Assembly (NCBI GenBank): GCA_947591115.1
Contig: CANQCX010000077.1
Location: 1-8,743 of the forward strand
Direction of reading: 5' to 3'
DNA length: 8,743 nucleotides
Origin: an uncultured Lachnospiraceae bacterium
GTDB taxonomy: Bacteria; Bacillota; Clostridia; Lachnospirales; Lachnospiraceae
The notes under the pieces are model-generated. The model was not told where the DNA came from, ran no database searches, and saw only the letters and a list, made by a program, of their open reading frames with translations. Each line of letters opens with the position of its first letter. The stretch's first letter is position 1. Positions 1-5,852 of this stretch are shown here, piece by piece. Made by a program: the position numbers and the translations under genes.

Positions 1-198
1 ATCGAGAAGAAGATCGATCTGCATACGTGAGAATTTAAACTTTGGACGCATCAGAACCTCCCGGTATTCTTCCATGATCCGGTAGTCGTAACAGGGCTGA
101 ACTGTTCCGTTGATGACATGGGAAATGAGCAGGGACGCATTGCTGCCTGGTTTCCACAGTGCGGACACCAGAATATTTGTGTCTATGACGGCAATCAT
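1..198 (-). CDS. PIN-domain toxin of a type II toxin-antitoxin pair (partial, C-terminus outside window)
   Basis: Only the first 66 residues are visible; the gene runs off the left edge. The protein begins MIAVIDTNILVSALW, the hallmark start of PIN-domain ribonucleases, with Asp6 as the first expected metal-binding acid. The stretch YRIMEEYREVLMRPKF (about residues 39-54) matches the second conserved element, where Glu44 would be the second acid. The later catalytic acids lie outside the window. PIN toxins cleave RNA in the cytoplasm and are neutralised by the partner antitoxin. The start at 198-196 is chosen because it overlaps the antitoxin stop in an ATGA, giving translational coupling, and because it places the DTN motif at the usual position. 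By sequence it resembles the group usually named putative toxin-antitoxin system toxin component, PIN family. Family assignment is firm; activity is inferred. Confidence 0.85.
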   Translation of the reverse strand, partial: MIAVIDTNILVSALWKPGSNASLLISHVINGTVQPCYDYRIMEEYREVLMRPKFKFSRMQIDLLLD

Positions 199-488
199 AT
201 GCGCTGCCTTTCCCGGCGCTCCCTGCGGGCCGCAGAAATCTCCGATTCGATTTCATCATCGCCCATATAGCCGTTTTCAGCGGCAACGGCGCGCATACTG
301 TTGAAAGCAATCATGGCTTTTGCCTGACGGACAGCACGAAGCACAAGTTCGAAGTCGTCCTCGGAAATATTGAGCATCAGGACAGCCGGCTTGCCGTTGT
401 TTGTGATGATGGCTTCCCCGTTGGAGCGGATATTCTCGCAGATGGCCTTTGTGTCAGTCCGCAGGTCGCGGATAGAATAAAAATTCAT
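195..488 (-). CDS. Phd/YefM-family antitoxin
   Basis: 97-residue protein starting MNFYSIRDLRTDTKAI. The first half has the Phd/YefM look: a short N-terminal strand and helix, then GEAIITNNGKPAVLML at about residues 24-39, the conserved beta-hairpin of the DNA-binding fold. The second half is charged and ends in an Arg/Glu-rich tail, consistent with the disordered toxin-wrapping segment of this family. It would bind and inhibit the downstream PIN toxin and repress its own operon. The open frame extends upstream to 746, but the start at 488 is right: a strong GGAGGTGATT ribosome binding site lies directly before it (491-500), and a promoter lies inside the longer frame. The stop overlaps the toxin start (ATGA, 195-198). 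Family assignment is by motif reading only. Confidence 0.88.
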   Translation of the reverse strand: MNFYSIRDLRTDTKAICENIRSNGEAIITNNGKPAVLMLNISEDDFELVLRAVRQAKAMIAFNSMRAVAAENGYMGDDEIESEISAARRERRERQRI

Positions 489-490
489 AA

Positions 491-500
491 AATCACCTCC
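491..500 (-). promoter_or_regulatory. Ribosome binding site of the antitoxin
   Basis: The minus strand reads GGAGGTGATT, an extended match to the 16S anti-Shine-Dalgarno sequence, placed just before the ATG at 488. It settles the antitoxin start against the longer upstream-extended frame. Confidence 0.85.
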
Positions 501-506
501 GTTAAG

Positions 507-535
507 AGTATACACGATTGGAGACATATAATCAA
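507..535 (-). promoter_or_regulatory. Sigma-70/SigA-type promoter of the toxin-antitoxin operon
   Basis: On the minus strand there is a -35 element TTGATT (535-530), a 17-bp spacer, and a -10 element TATACT (512-507), followed closely by the antitoxin ribosome binding site. Element quality and spacing are near consensus. The expected transcript would start near 500, giving a very short leader. The transcription start itself is not visible from sequence. Confidence 0.7.
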
Positions 536-540
536 CGTAT

Positions 541-546
541 TGTACA
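541..546. promoter_or_regulatory. Candidate antitoxin operator, TGTACA palindrome
   Basis: A perfect TGTACA palindrome sits just upstream of the antitoxin -35 element. A related GTATAC palindrome lies at 508-513, overlapping the -10; the two centres are 33 bp apart, about three helical turns. TGTACA is the core motif of the well-studied YefM-YoeB operator, so its presence by a Phd/YefM-type antitoxin is suggestive. Use as an autoregulatory site is inference; short palindromes also occur by chance. Confidence 0.4.
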
Positions 547-690
547 CACAAAATTTCTTTTTTTGTAATGACGCATGATTTAAGGCGCACGACGAAGGAA
601 AGTTGGAAGGGAAACATTATGAGAATCGTATTTGTGAATTGAAAATTCAGGACCGGAAAAGAGATTACGATACCTGCGGGAGGAAAGGGA

Positions 691-1089
691 ATGTTTGAAG
701 AATATTCATTTGTTTTTGATATTGACGGTACGATCTGCCCGATCAAGAGGGCGGAAGAGAAATATGAAGACCTCGTGCCGTATGAGAATGTTGTAGATAA
801 GATTCGTTATTACAAGGAAAACGGAGCGAAGATCATCCTGTTTACTTCGCGCAATATGAATTCCTACGGCGGGAATATCGGCGTGATCAACAAAAAGACG
901 GCGCGGGTGCTCCTGGACTGGCTGGACAGGTGGGAAATTCCGTATGATGAGATCATTTACGGGAAGCCGTGGCCGGGGAAGAAAGGATTTTATGTGGATG
1001 ACCGCACCGTCCGGCCGGATGAATTCTTAAACTGCGGTGTCGAGGAGTTGGACAGGATCTGCGGGGAATCAAGACGATTTTCCAGATAA
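691..1089 (+). CDS. HAD-superfamily phosphatase, capsular-biosynthesis type
   Basis: Cytoplasmic protein of 132 residues with all short HAD motifs in order: FDIDGTIC with nucleophile and acid/base aspartates Asp10 and Asp12; FTSRN (51-55) as motif II; the lysine of YGKPWPGKK (about 90-98) as motif III; and YVDDR (101-105) as motif IV with Asp103 and Asp104. There is almost no cap domain, which fits the small phosphatases annotated as capsular biosynthesis proteins. The likely reaction is removal of phosphate from a small phosphorylated sugar or polyol precursor; the substrate cannot be read from sequence. The ATG at 691 follows a good ribosome binding site (GGGAGGAAAGG, 679-689). It is first in the plus-strand run and is followed within 15 bp by the nucleotidyltransferase, suggesting that the two act in one pathway. 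Base composition is GC-richer than the genes that follow the pair (33 of 60 in 901-960). Confidence 0.85.
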   Translation: MFEEYSFVFDIDGTICPIKRAEEKYEDLVPYENVVDKIRYYKENGAKIILFTSRNMNSYGGNIGVINKKTARVLLDWLDRWEIPYDEIIYGKPWPGKKGFYVDDRTVRPDEFLNCGVEELDRICGESRRFSR

Positions 1090-1094
1090 GGGAT

Positions 1095-1100
1095 GGAGGA
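1095..1100 (+). promoter_or_regulatory. Ribosome binding site deciding the nucleotidyltransferase start
   Basis: GGAGGA lies 4 bases before the ATG at 1105. It overlaps an earlier in-frame ATG at 1093, which itself has no good ribosome binding site. This favours the start MHKEMTVIITMAG at 1105. Confidence 0.7.
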
Positions 1101-1104
1101 AAAT

Positions 1105-1833
1105 ATGCATAAAGAGATGACGGTTATCATTACCATGGCGGGACTGGGTAGCCGCTTCCGCAAAGCGGGGTGGAAGTGCCCGAAATATATGATCGAAGCA
1201 AAAGGAAAGACGCTGTTTGAATGGTCGATGGACAGCCTGGTCGGATACAATGACCATGCTGCAAAATATATTTTTGTCGTAAGGGAAGAAGACCATGCGG
1301 CAGGATTTATCAGGGAAAAATGCGCCGGATATGGAATTTCACAGGTTCATGTGGAGGAGATCGACCATATGACAGACGGACAGGCAACCACATGCATGCT
1401 GGCAATGCCGTACTGCAGTCCGGACTCTCCGGTCATGATCTATAACATTGATACTTATGTAGAACCATATGAACTGAAATACGAAGATATTTCAGGAGAC
1501 GGCTATCTGCCCTGTTTCCATGCAGAGGGCGACCACTGGAGCTTTGTAAGACTGGATGAAGCGGGAAAGGTTGCAGAGGTAAAGGAAAAAGAGCGCATTT
1601 CGAACATCTGCACGTTGGGAGCGTATTATTTTTCTTCGGCAGGACTGTATCAGAACCTGTACCATGAATTTTATGGCGGGCAGGAGAAGGATGCGGGAAA
1701 AGAGAAATACATCGCGCCGATCTATAACTACATGGTGGAAAAAGGGATGGATGTGAGGATCAGCATGATTGATTTTGAAAAGGTGCATGTGTTGGGAACG
1801 CCGGAGGAACTGAAAGAGTTTTTGAAGACGTAG
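1105..1833 (+). CDS. Sugar-nucleotide-type nucleotidyltransferase (NTP_transferase fold)
   Basis: 242 residues from the ATG at 1105 (an alternative ATG at 1093 would add four). The N-terminus TVIITMAGLGSRFRKAG (6-22) carries the GxGxRF nucleotide-binding loop of the NTP_transferase family, followed by the usual KCPKYMIE segment (24-31). GQATTC (92-97) matches the base-recognition loop. YNIDTYV (113-119) supplies the metal-binding aspartate. The C-terminal VHVLGTPEELKEFL is typical of sugar-1-phosphate nucleotidyltransferases. The expected role is to activate a phosphorylated sugar or polyol as its NDP derivative in the cytoplasm. Nucleotide and substrate are not determinable here; glucose-1-phosphate enzymes are usually longer. 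It follows the HAD phosphatase by 15 bp and ends at a marked drop in GC. Confidence 0.85.
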   Translation: MHKEMTVIITMAGLGSRFRKAGWKCPKYMIEAKGKTLFEWSMDSLVGYNDHAAKYIFVVREEDHAAGFIREKCAGYGISQVHVEEIDHMTDGQATTCMLAMPYCSPDSPVMIYNIDTYVEPYELKYEDISGDGYLPCFHAEGDHWSFVRLDEAGKVAEVKEKERISNICTLGAYYFSSAGLYQNLYHEFYGGQEKDAGKEKYIAPIYNYMVEKGMDVRISMIDFEKVHVLGTPEELKEFLKT

Positions 1834-1928
1834 GAAAGGTTTTATTACAGTTTTATGCATCTAAAGCGAAAGCGTATTAATGAGAATTGTAAATAATGGA
1901 AAAATTAACCTTGAAAGAAAAGGAACAT
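1834..1928. other. Intergenic gap marking a composition change
   Basis: This 95-bp AT-rich gap separates the GC-richer phosphatase/nucleotidyltransferase pair from the very AT-rich glycosyltransferase. No hairpin with a T-run was found, so there is no evidence for a terminator. A TATTAA at 1875-1880 has no adequate -35 element. The operon probably continues across it. Confidence 0.4.
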
Positions 1929-2912
1929 ATGAAACTTAGTATAATAATCCCAGCTTATAATGCATCTGGCACAATAGAACGTTGTTTGAATTCTATAATA
2001 AATCAAGATGTAAAAGATATGCAAATTATAATCATTGATGATTATTCAAGTGACAGCACATTTTTATGCTGCGAAAAATTACAAAAAAAATTTTCCTGTA
2101 TTGAATTGTATCGATCAGATGGAAGAGGGGTATCAGATGCAAGGAATACCGGTTTGAAATATGCAGATGGCGATATAATCGGATTTTGCGATGCGGATGA
2201 TTATTTTGAAAAAAATGTTTTTTCCATTATCCTTAAAGAGTTTCAAAGCGACGAAGGATTAGGATTATATTGTCTTGGATTTTACATTCGAACATTGGAT
2301 GGAAAAATCAAGCGTTCTTGCAGAATACCACGGCAATATGTTTCGGCTGAAAAAATGTTTGATAAGTTTTTGTGTGATGATAGGGTAATGGGAAGCGTTT
2401 GCAATAAATTTTATCGGGCAGAAATAGCAAAAGGGGTTAGATTTCATAAAGAACTGGACTATTGTGAGGATACTGCTTATAATGCTGAAATTTTACTAAA
2501 AAATAAACATCTAAAGTGTTTGATAAATAGCGAGTGTGTGTATAACTATGTTCAAAATCCTGATAGCGCGACAAATGATATATCGATGATTTTTGATGAT
2601 GATAACGTGCTGAAATATAATAAAAGCATGTACTATATAAGAAAAAAGACAAGAACGGAATTTGAGAAAAGATGCGTTGATAGGGCAATATACAGACTTT
2701 CCGTAGGTGCCTATTTTTTTTGTGAGCCCAATAGAGAACAAAAACATATACTGCTACAGGAAGTACGAAGATTGTTTTGTTTGAATTTATTATATTGTTG
2801 GAAAGACAATGTTATCAGAAATGTTAAATTCATAATTAAAGGTATAATAATTATTATAGATAACGGAACAGATAGAATATTAGGAATGGTAAAGGGAACC
2901 TTTTGTAATTAG
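1929..2912 (+). CDS. Family 2 (GT-A) glycosyltransferase
   Basis: 327 residues from the ATG at 1929. It starts MKLSIIIPAYNASGTIERCL, the classic GT2 opening, followed by IIIDDYSSDST (34-44), GVSDARNTG (67-75) and FCDADDYF (86-93). The last contains the DxD-like metal and nucleotide-sugar site. The acidic pair in DYCEDTAYN (177-185) is the usual catalytic-base region. It should transfer one sugar to the growing lipid-linked repeat unit at the inner membrane face; the sugar and linkage are unknown. The C-terminus is hydrophobic and Ile-rich (FIIKGIIIIID), possibly for membrane contact. The start at 1929 is preferred over the in-frame ATG at 1896 because AAAAGGAA (1918-1925) precedes it and the family fold begins there. 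The gene is strikingly AT-rich (20 of 60 G+C at 1921-1980; 11 of 60 at 2821-2880), unlike its left neighbours. Confidence 0.9.
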   Translation: MKLSIIIPAYNASGTIERCLNSIINQDVKDMQIIIIDDYSSDSTFLCCEKLQKKFSCIELYRSDGRGVSDARNTGLKYADGDIIGFCDADDYFEKNVFSIILKEFQSDEGLGLYCLGFYIRTLDGKIKRSCRIPRQYVSAEKMFDKFLCDDRVMGSVCNKFYRAEIAKGVRFHKELDYCEDTAYNAEILLKNKHLKCLINSECVYNYVQNPDSATNDISMIFDDDNVLKYNKSMYYIRKKTRTEFEKRCVDRAIYRLSVGAYFFCEPNREQKHILLQEVRRLFCLNLLYCWKDNVIRNVKFIIKGIIIIIDNGTDRILGMVKGTFCN

Positions 2913-2963
2913 GAGAATTAGAAAATAATTAAAAGGTATGTCTTTCTAAGTGGAACAATATTT

Positions 2964-4109
2964 ATGAAGATAGGAATAATTACTTTTCAAAGAACAGAAA
3001 ATTACGGAGCAGCATTGCAGTGCAGGGCGTTATATACTTATCTTTCCGAACTCGGCAATGAAGTCGAAATTGTTGACTATAGAAATGAAGCCATTGAGAA
3101 CGCTTACAGGATTTTTCCAAAATTTAGAAAGAATCTATTGCTGCTCGGGTTGCAGTTTATCAATTCTATGGTACATTATAAGGAATTATTAGGGAAAAGG
3201 AATAAATTTCTGGCTTTTTTTAATGATTTGAAAAGAACGATTCCTATGTCAGATCGTGATATCTGTGAAACATCATTTGACTATGACATTGTTATTGTTG
3301 GAAGTGATCAGGTATGGAATCCGGTTATTACAAAAGGGTTAGATACGGTATATTTTTTGAATTTTGAAGGGAATTTTCGTCGTGCCGGATATGCAATTAG
3401 TTTGGGGGATATCAATTATCCGCAGTTTTCCGACCATCGATTTTATAAGTATGCAAACAGATTTGATTTTTTATCATTTAGAGAACCGGATGCGGCAAAA
3501 TTTGTAGGTGGAAAATTAAATCATGAATTTCCACAGACAGTTGACCCAACGCTGCTTCTGACTAGGGAGCAATGGGAACATATAATTTCGGATATTGTTT
3601 TTCCGGTTCCGCAGAAATATATCTTTGTCTATTATGTGGTTGAAGGGCAGTCCTCAGAAGAAATAATACGGATATCGGATTATCTTTCAATGCAGCATAA
3701 TATGCAGATTTTATACCTGAAAATGAATCGGAATCTTTCTGTTAAGTTTAAAAGAAAAGTTACAACGTTGATCGATGTCGGACCTCGTGAATTTGTGTAT
3801 CTGATAAAAAATGCTTCTTTTGTTGTAACATCATCCTTCCATGGAACGGCATTGTCCTGCATATATCAAAAGGATTTAAGTGTAGTTGTTCCGGATGAAA
3901 GAGGTTCGCGGGTTCAAGCGGTTGTTGATATGCTGCATCTTCAGGACAGGGTATATAGTTCTCTGGAAGATTTCTGCTGTCGTAGCGGCAGGGAGAAAAA
4001 AGGGATTGATTTCAACACAAAAGAATATCAGTCCATTTTAGGGAGATCTATAAAATATTTACAGGATATAACCAATAGCACCATGCTAAACGGAGGTAGA
4101 ACTAAATGA
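2964..4109 (+). CDS. Polysaccharide pyruvyl transferase family protein
   Basis: 381 residues, full length for the family. Visible landmarks in order are NYGAALQCRAL (13-23), DIVIVGSDQVWNP (108-120), SFREPDAA (171-178), VDPTLLL (193-199) and VVTSSFHGTALS (287-298). Together these are diagnostic of the PS_pyruv_trans domain, a GT-B-like fold. Characterised members move a pyruvyl group from phosphoenolpyruvate onto a sugar hydroxyl as a ketal, which adds negative charge to the polymer. Many members of this branch have no proven activity, so the exact reaction is inferred. The protein is cytoplasmic or membrane-associated, with no signal peptide. The ribosome binding site before the ATG is weak (GTGGAA), 51 bp after the glycosyltransferase stop. 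The stop overlaps the next start in an ATGA, suggesting coupled translation with the thiamine-diphosphate enzyme. Confidence 0.85.
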   Translation: MKIGIITFQRTENYGAALQCRALYTYLSELGNEVEIVDYRNEAIENAYRIFPKFRKNLLLLGLQFINSMVHYKELLGKRNKFLAFFNDLKRTIPMSDRDICETSFDYDIVIVGSDQVWNPVITKGLDTVYFLNFEGNFRRAGYAISLGDINYPQFSDHRFYKYANRFDFLSFREPDAAKFVGGKLNHEFPQTVDPTLLLTREQWEHIISDIVFPVPQKYIFVYYVVEGQSSEEIIRISDYLSMQHNMQILYLKMNRNLSVKFKRKVTTLIDVGPREFVYLIKNASFVVTSSFHGTALSCIYQKDLSVVVPDERGSRVQAVVDMLHLQDRVYSSLEDFCCRSGREKKGIDFNTKEYQSILGRSIKYLQDITNSTMLNGGRTK

Positions 4110-5845
4110 AAACACTTTATACGTCAGAACAAAACGCTTTAGCACTTATCGCTTTGATGAAATCACACAATATCCGTAAAGTTATAGCGAGTCCGGGTGC
4201 AACAAACGCAAGTTTTGTTGCAAGTATTCAGCATGATTCGTTTTTTGAATTATATTCGGCAGTGGATGAGCGTTCAGCATCTTACATTGCTTGCGGACTT
4301 TCCGAAGAAAGCGGGGAGCCTGTAGCGTTAAGTTGTACGGGTGCGACTGCTTCGAGAAATTATATTCCCGGACTAACTGAGGCTTTTTATAGAAAACTTC
4401 CTGTTCTTGCCATTACATCTGCATTACATGAGGGAAGAATCGGGCAAAATATACCGCAGGTTGTTGATCGACGTGCGCCGCTGAATGATATTGTTAAACT
4501 TAGCGTCGGTATTCCGACATTCCATACGGAAGAAGATAAATTGCGCTATTCAGTTCAAATCAATCGTGCCCTTTTAGAATTGCGGCGGAATGGTGGGGGA
4601 CCTGTGCATATCAATCTAACCACGACATACAGTGGAGATTTCAGCACAAAATCTCTCCCAGAGGTCAAAACGATCCGTAGGTATACGCTTAGCGATGCTT
4701 TCCCAGAAATTCCGTGTGGGAAAATTGCGGTATTTGTAGGAGAACACCAAAAGTGGAGTGATGAGCTCACGCACGTTGTAGATGGCTTCTGTGAAAAGTA
4801 TGACGCGGTGGTATTATGCGACCAGACAAGTAATTATAGAGGTAAATATCGCGTTCTTGCCAATCTGATTGCAACGCAAACACAGTATGACGCGCCTCTC
4901 CTTCATACAGAATTGATGATCGATTTGGGCAACATATCCGGCGCATATGTGCCTTGCCGTGCCAATCAGGTGTGGCGTGTGAATCCCGACGGAGAGGTGC
5001 GCGATACCTACAATAAGCTGAGATGTGTTTTCCAGATGCGGGAGGAAGAGTTTTTCAGCTATTATGCATCAAAGAAATCCGACAAATCCGAGGTCGGGTT
5101 TTATGCACAGCTTATTGAGGAACGGGAGGGGATAGCGCAGAAAATACCGGAACTGCCGTTTTCAAATATTTGGGTTGCACAGCAAACGGCAGGCAAATTG
5201 CCGGAACACTCGATTTTGTATCTTGGTATTCTCAACACGCTGCGCTCGTGGAATTTCTTTGAAACGCCGTCTACTGTGACTTGCTACTCCAATACCGGCG
5301 GCTTCGGGATTGACGGCGGAGTTTCAACATTACTCGGAATGTCGTTGGCGGATCGGCAAAGATTGTGCTTCGGCGTAGTCGGCGACCTTGGCTTTTTCTA
5401 CGATATGAACGCCCTTGGGAATCGTCATGTTGGCAATAACTTACGTCTTATGCTCATCAACAACGGACGGGGGACGGAATTCCGTAATTACAGTCATGTC
5501 GCTGCGCGTTTTGGCGAAGATGCCGATCCTTTCATAGCGGCAGCCGGGCACTATGGAAATCAGTCTTCTGTTTTAGTTAAGCATTATGCGGAGGATTTGG
5601 ACTGTGAGTACATGAGTGCGTCGAACAAAGAGGAGTATTTTACCTGTGTGGAACGGTTCCTCATGCCGGAGCTGGCGGAACGCCCGATGGTGTTCGAGGT
5701 ATTCACTGATAGTCAATGTGAGAGCGATGCACTTCGGATAATGAATAATCTAGAGGTATCTGCTGTTGGCTCTGCCAAGCAGCTTGCAAAAAGTTTTCTT
5801 GGCGAAAAAGGCGTACAGGCGGTAAAGAAAATCTGGAGTAAGTGA
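4106..5845 (+). CDS. MenD-like thiamine-diphosphate-dependent enzyme
   Basis: 579 residues with the three-domain layout of thiamine-diphosphate enzymes. The N-terminal domain reads ASPGATN (28-34), then AVDERSASYIACGLSEESG with catalytic Glu55, then CTGATASRNYIPGLTEAFYRKLPVLAITS (77-105), a MenD pattern. Gln118 also sits at the MenD position. The C-terminal domain has YSNTGGFGIDGGVST (394-408) and the cofactor motif GDLGFFYDMN (426-435) ending at Asn452-Asn453, as in GDG-x(n)-NN. It is not a normal MenD: three arginines that hold isochorismate carboxylates in MenD appear changed (SPGSR to SPGAT at 33, the ADRP arginine near 107 absent, SNRG to SNTG at 397), while Arg380 may be kept. No other menaquinone gene is nearby. 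It probably adds a 2-oxo-acid-derived acyl unit to another acceptor in polysaccharide precursor synthesis; this is inference. CGGAGG (4091-4096) is the ribosome binding site. GC rises along the gene. Confidence 0.85.
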   Translation: MKTLYTSEQNALALIALMKSHNIRKVIASPGATNASFVASIQHDSFFELYSAVDERSASYIACGLSEESGEPVALSCTGATASRNYIPGLTEAFYRKLPVLAITSALHEGRIGQNIPQVVDRRAPLNDIVKLSVGIPTFHTEEDKLRYSVQINRALLELRRNGGGPVHINLTTTYSGDFSTKSLPEVKTIRRYTLSDAFPEIPCGKIAVFVGEHQKWSDELTHVVDGFCEKYDAVVLCDQTSNYRGKYRVLANLIATQTQYDAPLLHTELMIDLGNISGAYVPCRANQVWRVNPDGEVRDTYNKLRCVFQMREEEFFSYYASKKSDKSEVGFYAQLIEEREGIAQKIPELPFSNIWVAQQTAGKLPEHSILYLGILNTLRSWNFFETPSTVTCYSNTGGFGIDGGVSTLLGMSLADRQRLCFGVVGDLGFFYDMNALGNRHVGNNLRLMLINNGRGTEFRNYSHVAARFGEDADPFIAAAGHYGNQSSVLVKHYAEDLDCEYMSASNKEEYFTCVERFLMPELAERPMVFEVFTDSQCESDALRIMNNLEVSAVGSAKQLAKSFLGEKGVQAVKKIWSK

Positions 5846-5852
5846 TTGAACA

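Larger units (their letters stand above)
489..690. other. Divergent intergenic region between toxin-antitoxin operon and polysaccharide genes
   Basis: This is the longest stretch without a gene. It holds the minus-strand promoter and candidate operator listed separately. Because the upstream genes point away, the plus-strand polysaccharide operon should also start here, but its promoter is unclear. The best candidate is TTGTAC (540-545), an 18-bp spacer and TGTAAT (564-569), which has a good -10 but a poor -35 and overlaps the TGTACA palindrome. A tiny frame at 619-642 has a GGAAGGG before its ATG but ends after seven codons. No convincing RNA gene, terminator or repeat was found. Confidence 0.5.

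Noticed and set aside
540..569. Plus-strand promoter TTGTAC / 18 bp / TGTAAT for the polysaccharide operon
   Set aside because: The -10 is good but the -35 matches only three of six positions. It is mentioned under the intergenic entry but is not strong enough for its own call.
195..746. Longer 183-residue version of the antitoxin frame
   Set aside because: The extra N-terminal part lies over the promoter and intergenic region and has no family similarity by eye; the strong ribosome binding site at 491-500 sets the start at 488.
1852..1880. Internal promoter before the glycosyltransferase (TTTATG / TATTAA)
   Set aside because: Both elements are poor and AT-rich sequence gives such matches often.
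1896..1928. Upstream start for the glycosyltransferase
   Set aside because: The ATG at 1896 has no ribosome binding site, and the extra 11 residues precede the normal GT2 start; the ATG at 1929 has AAAAGGAA in place.
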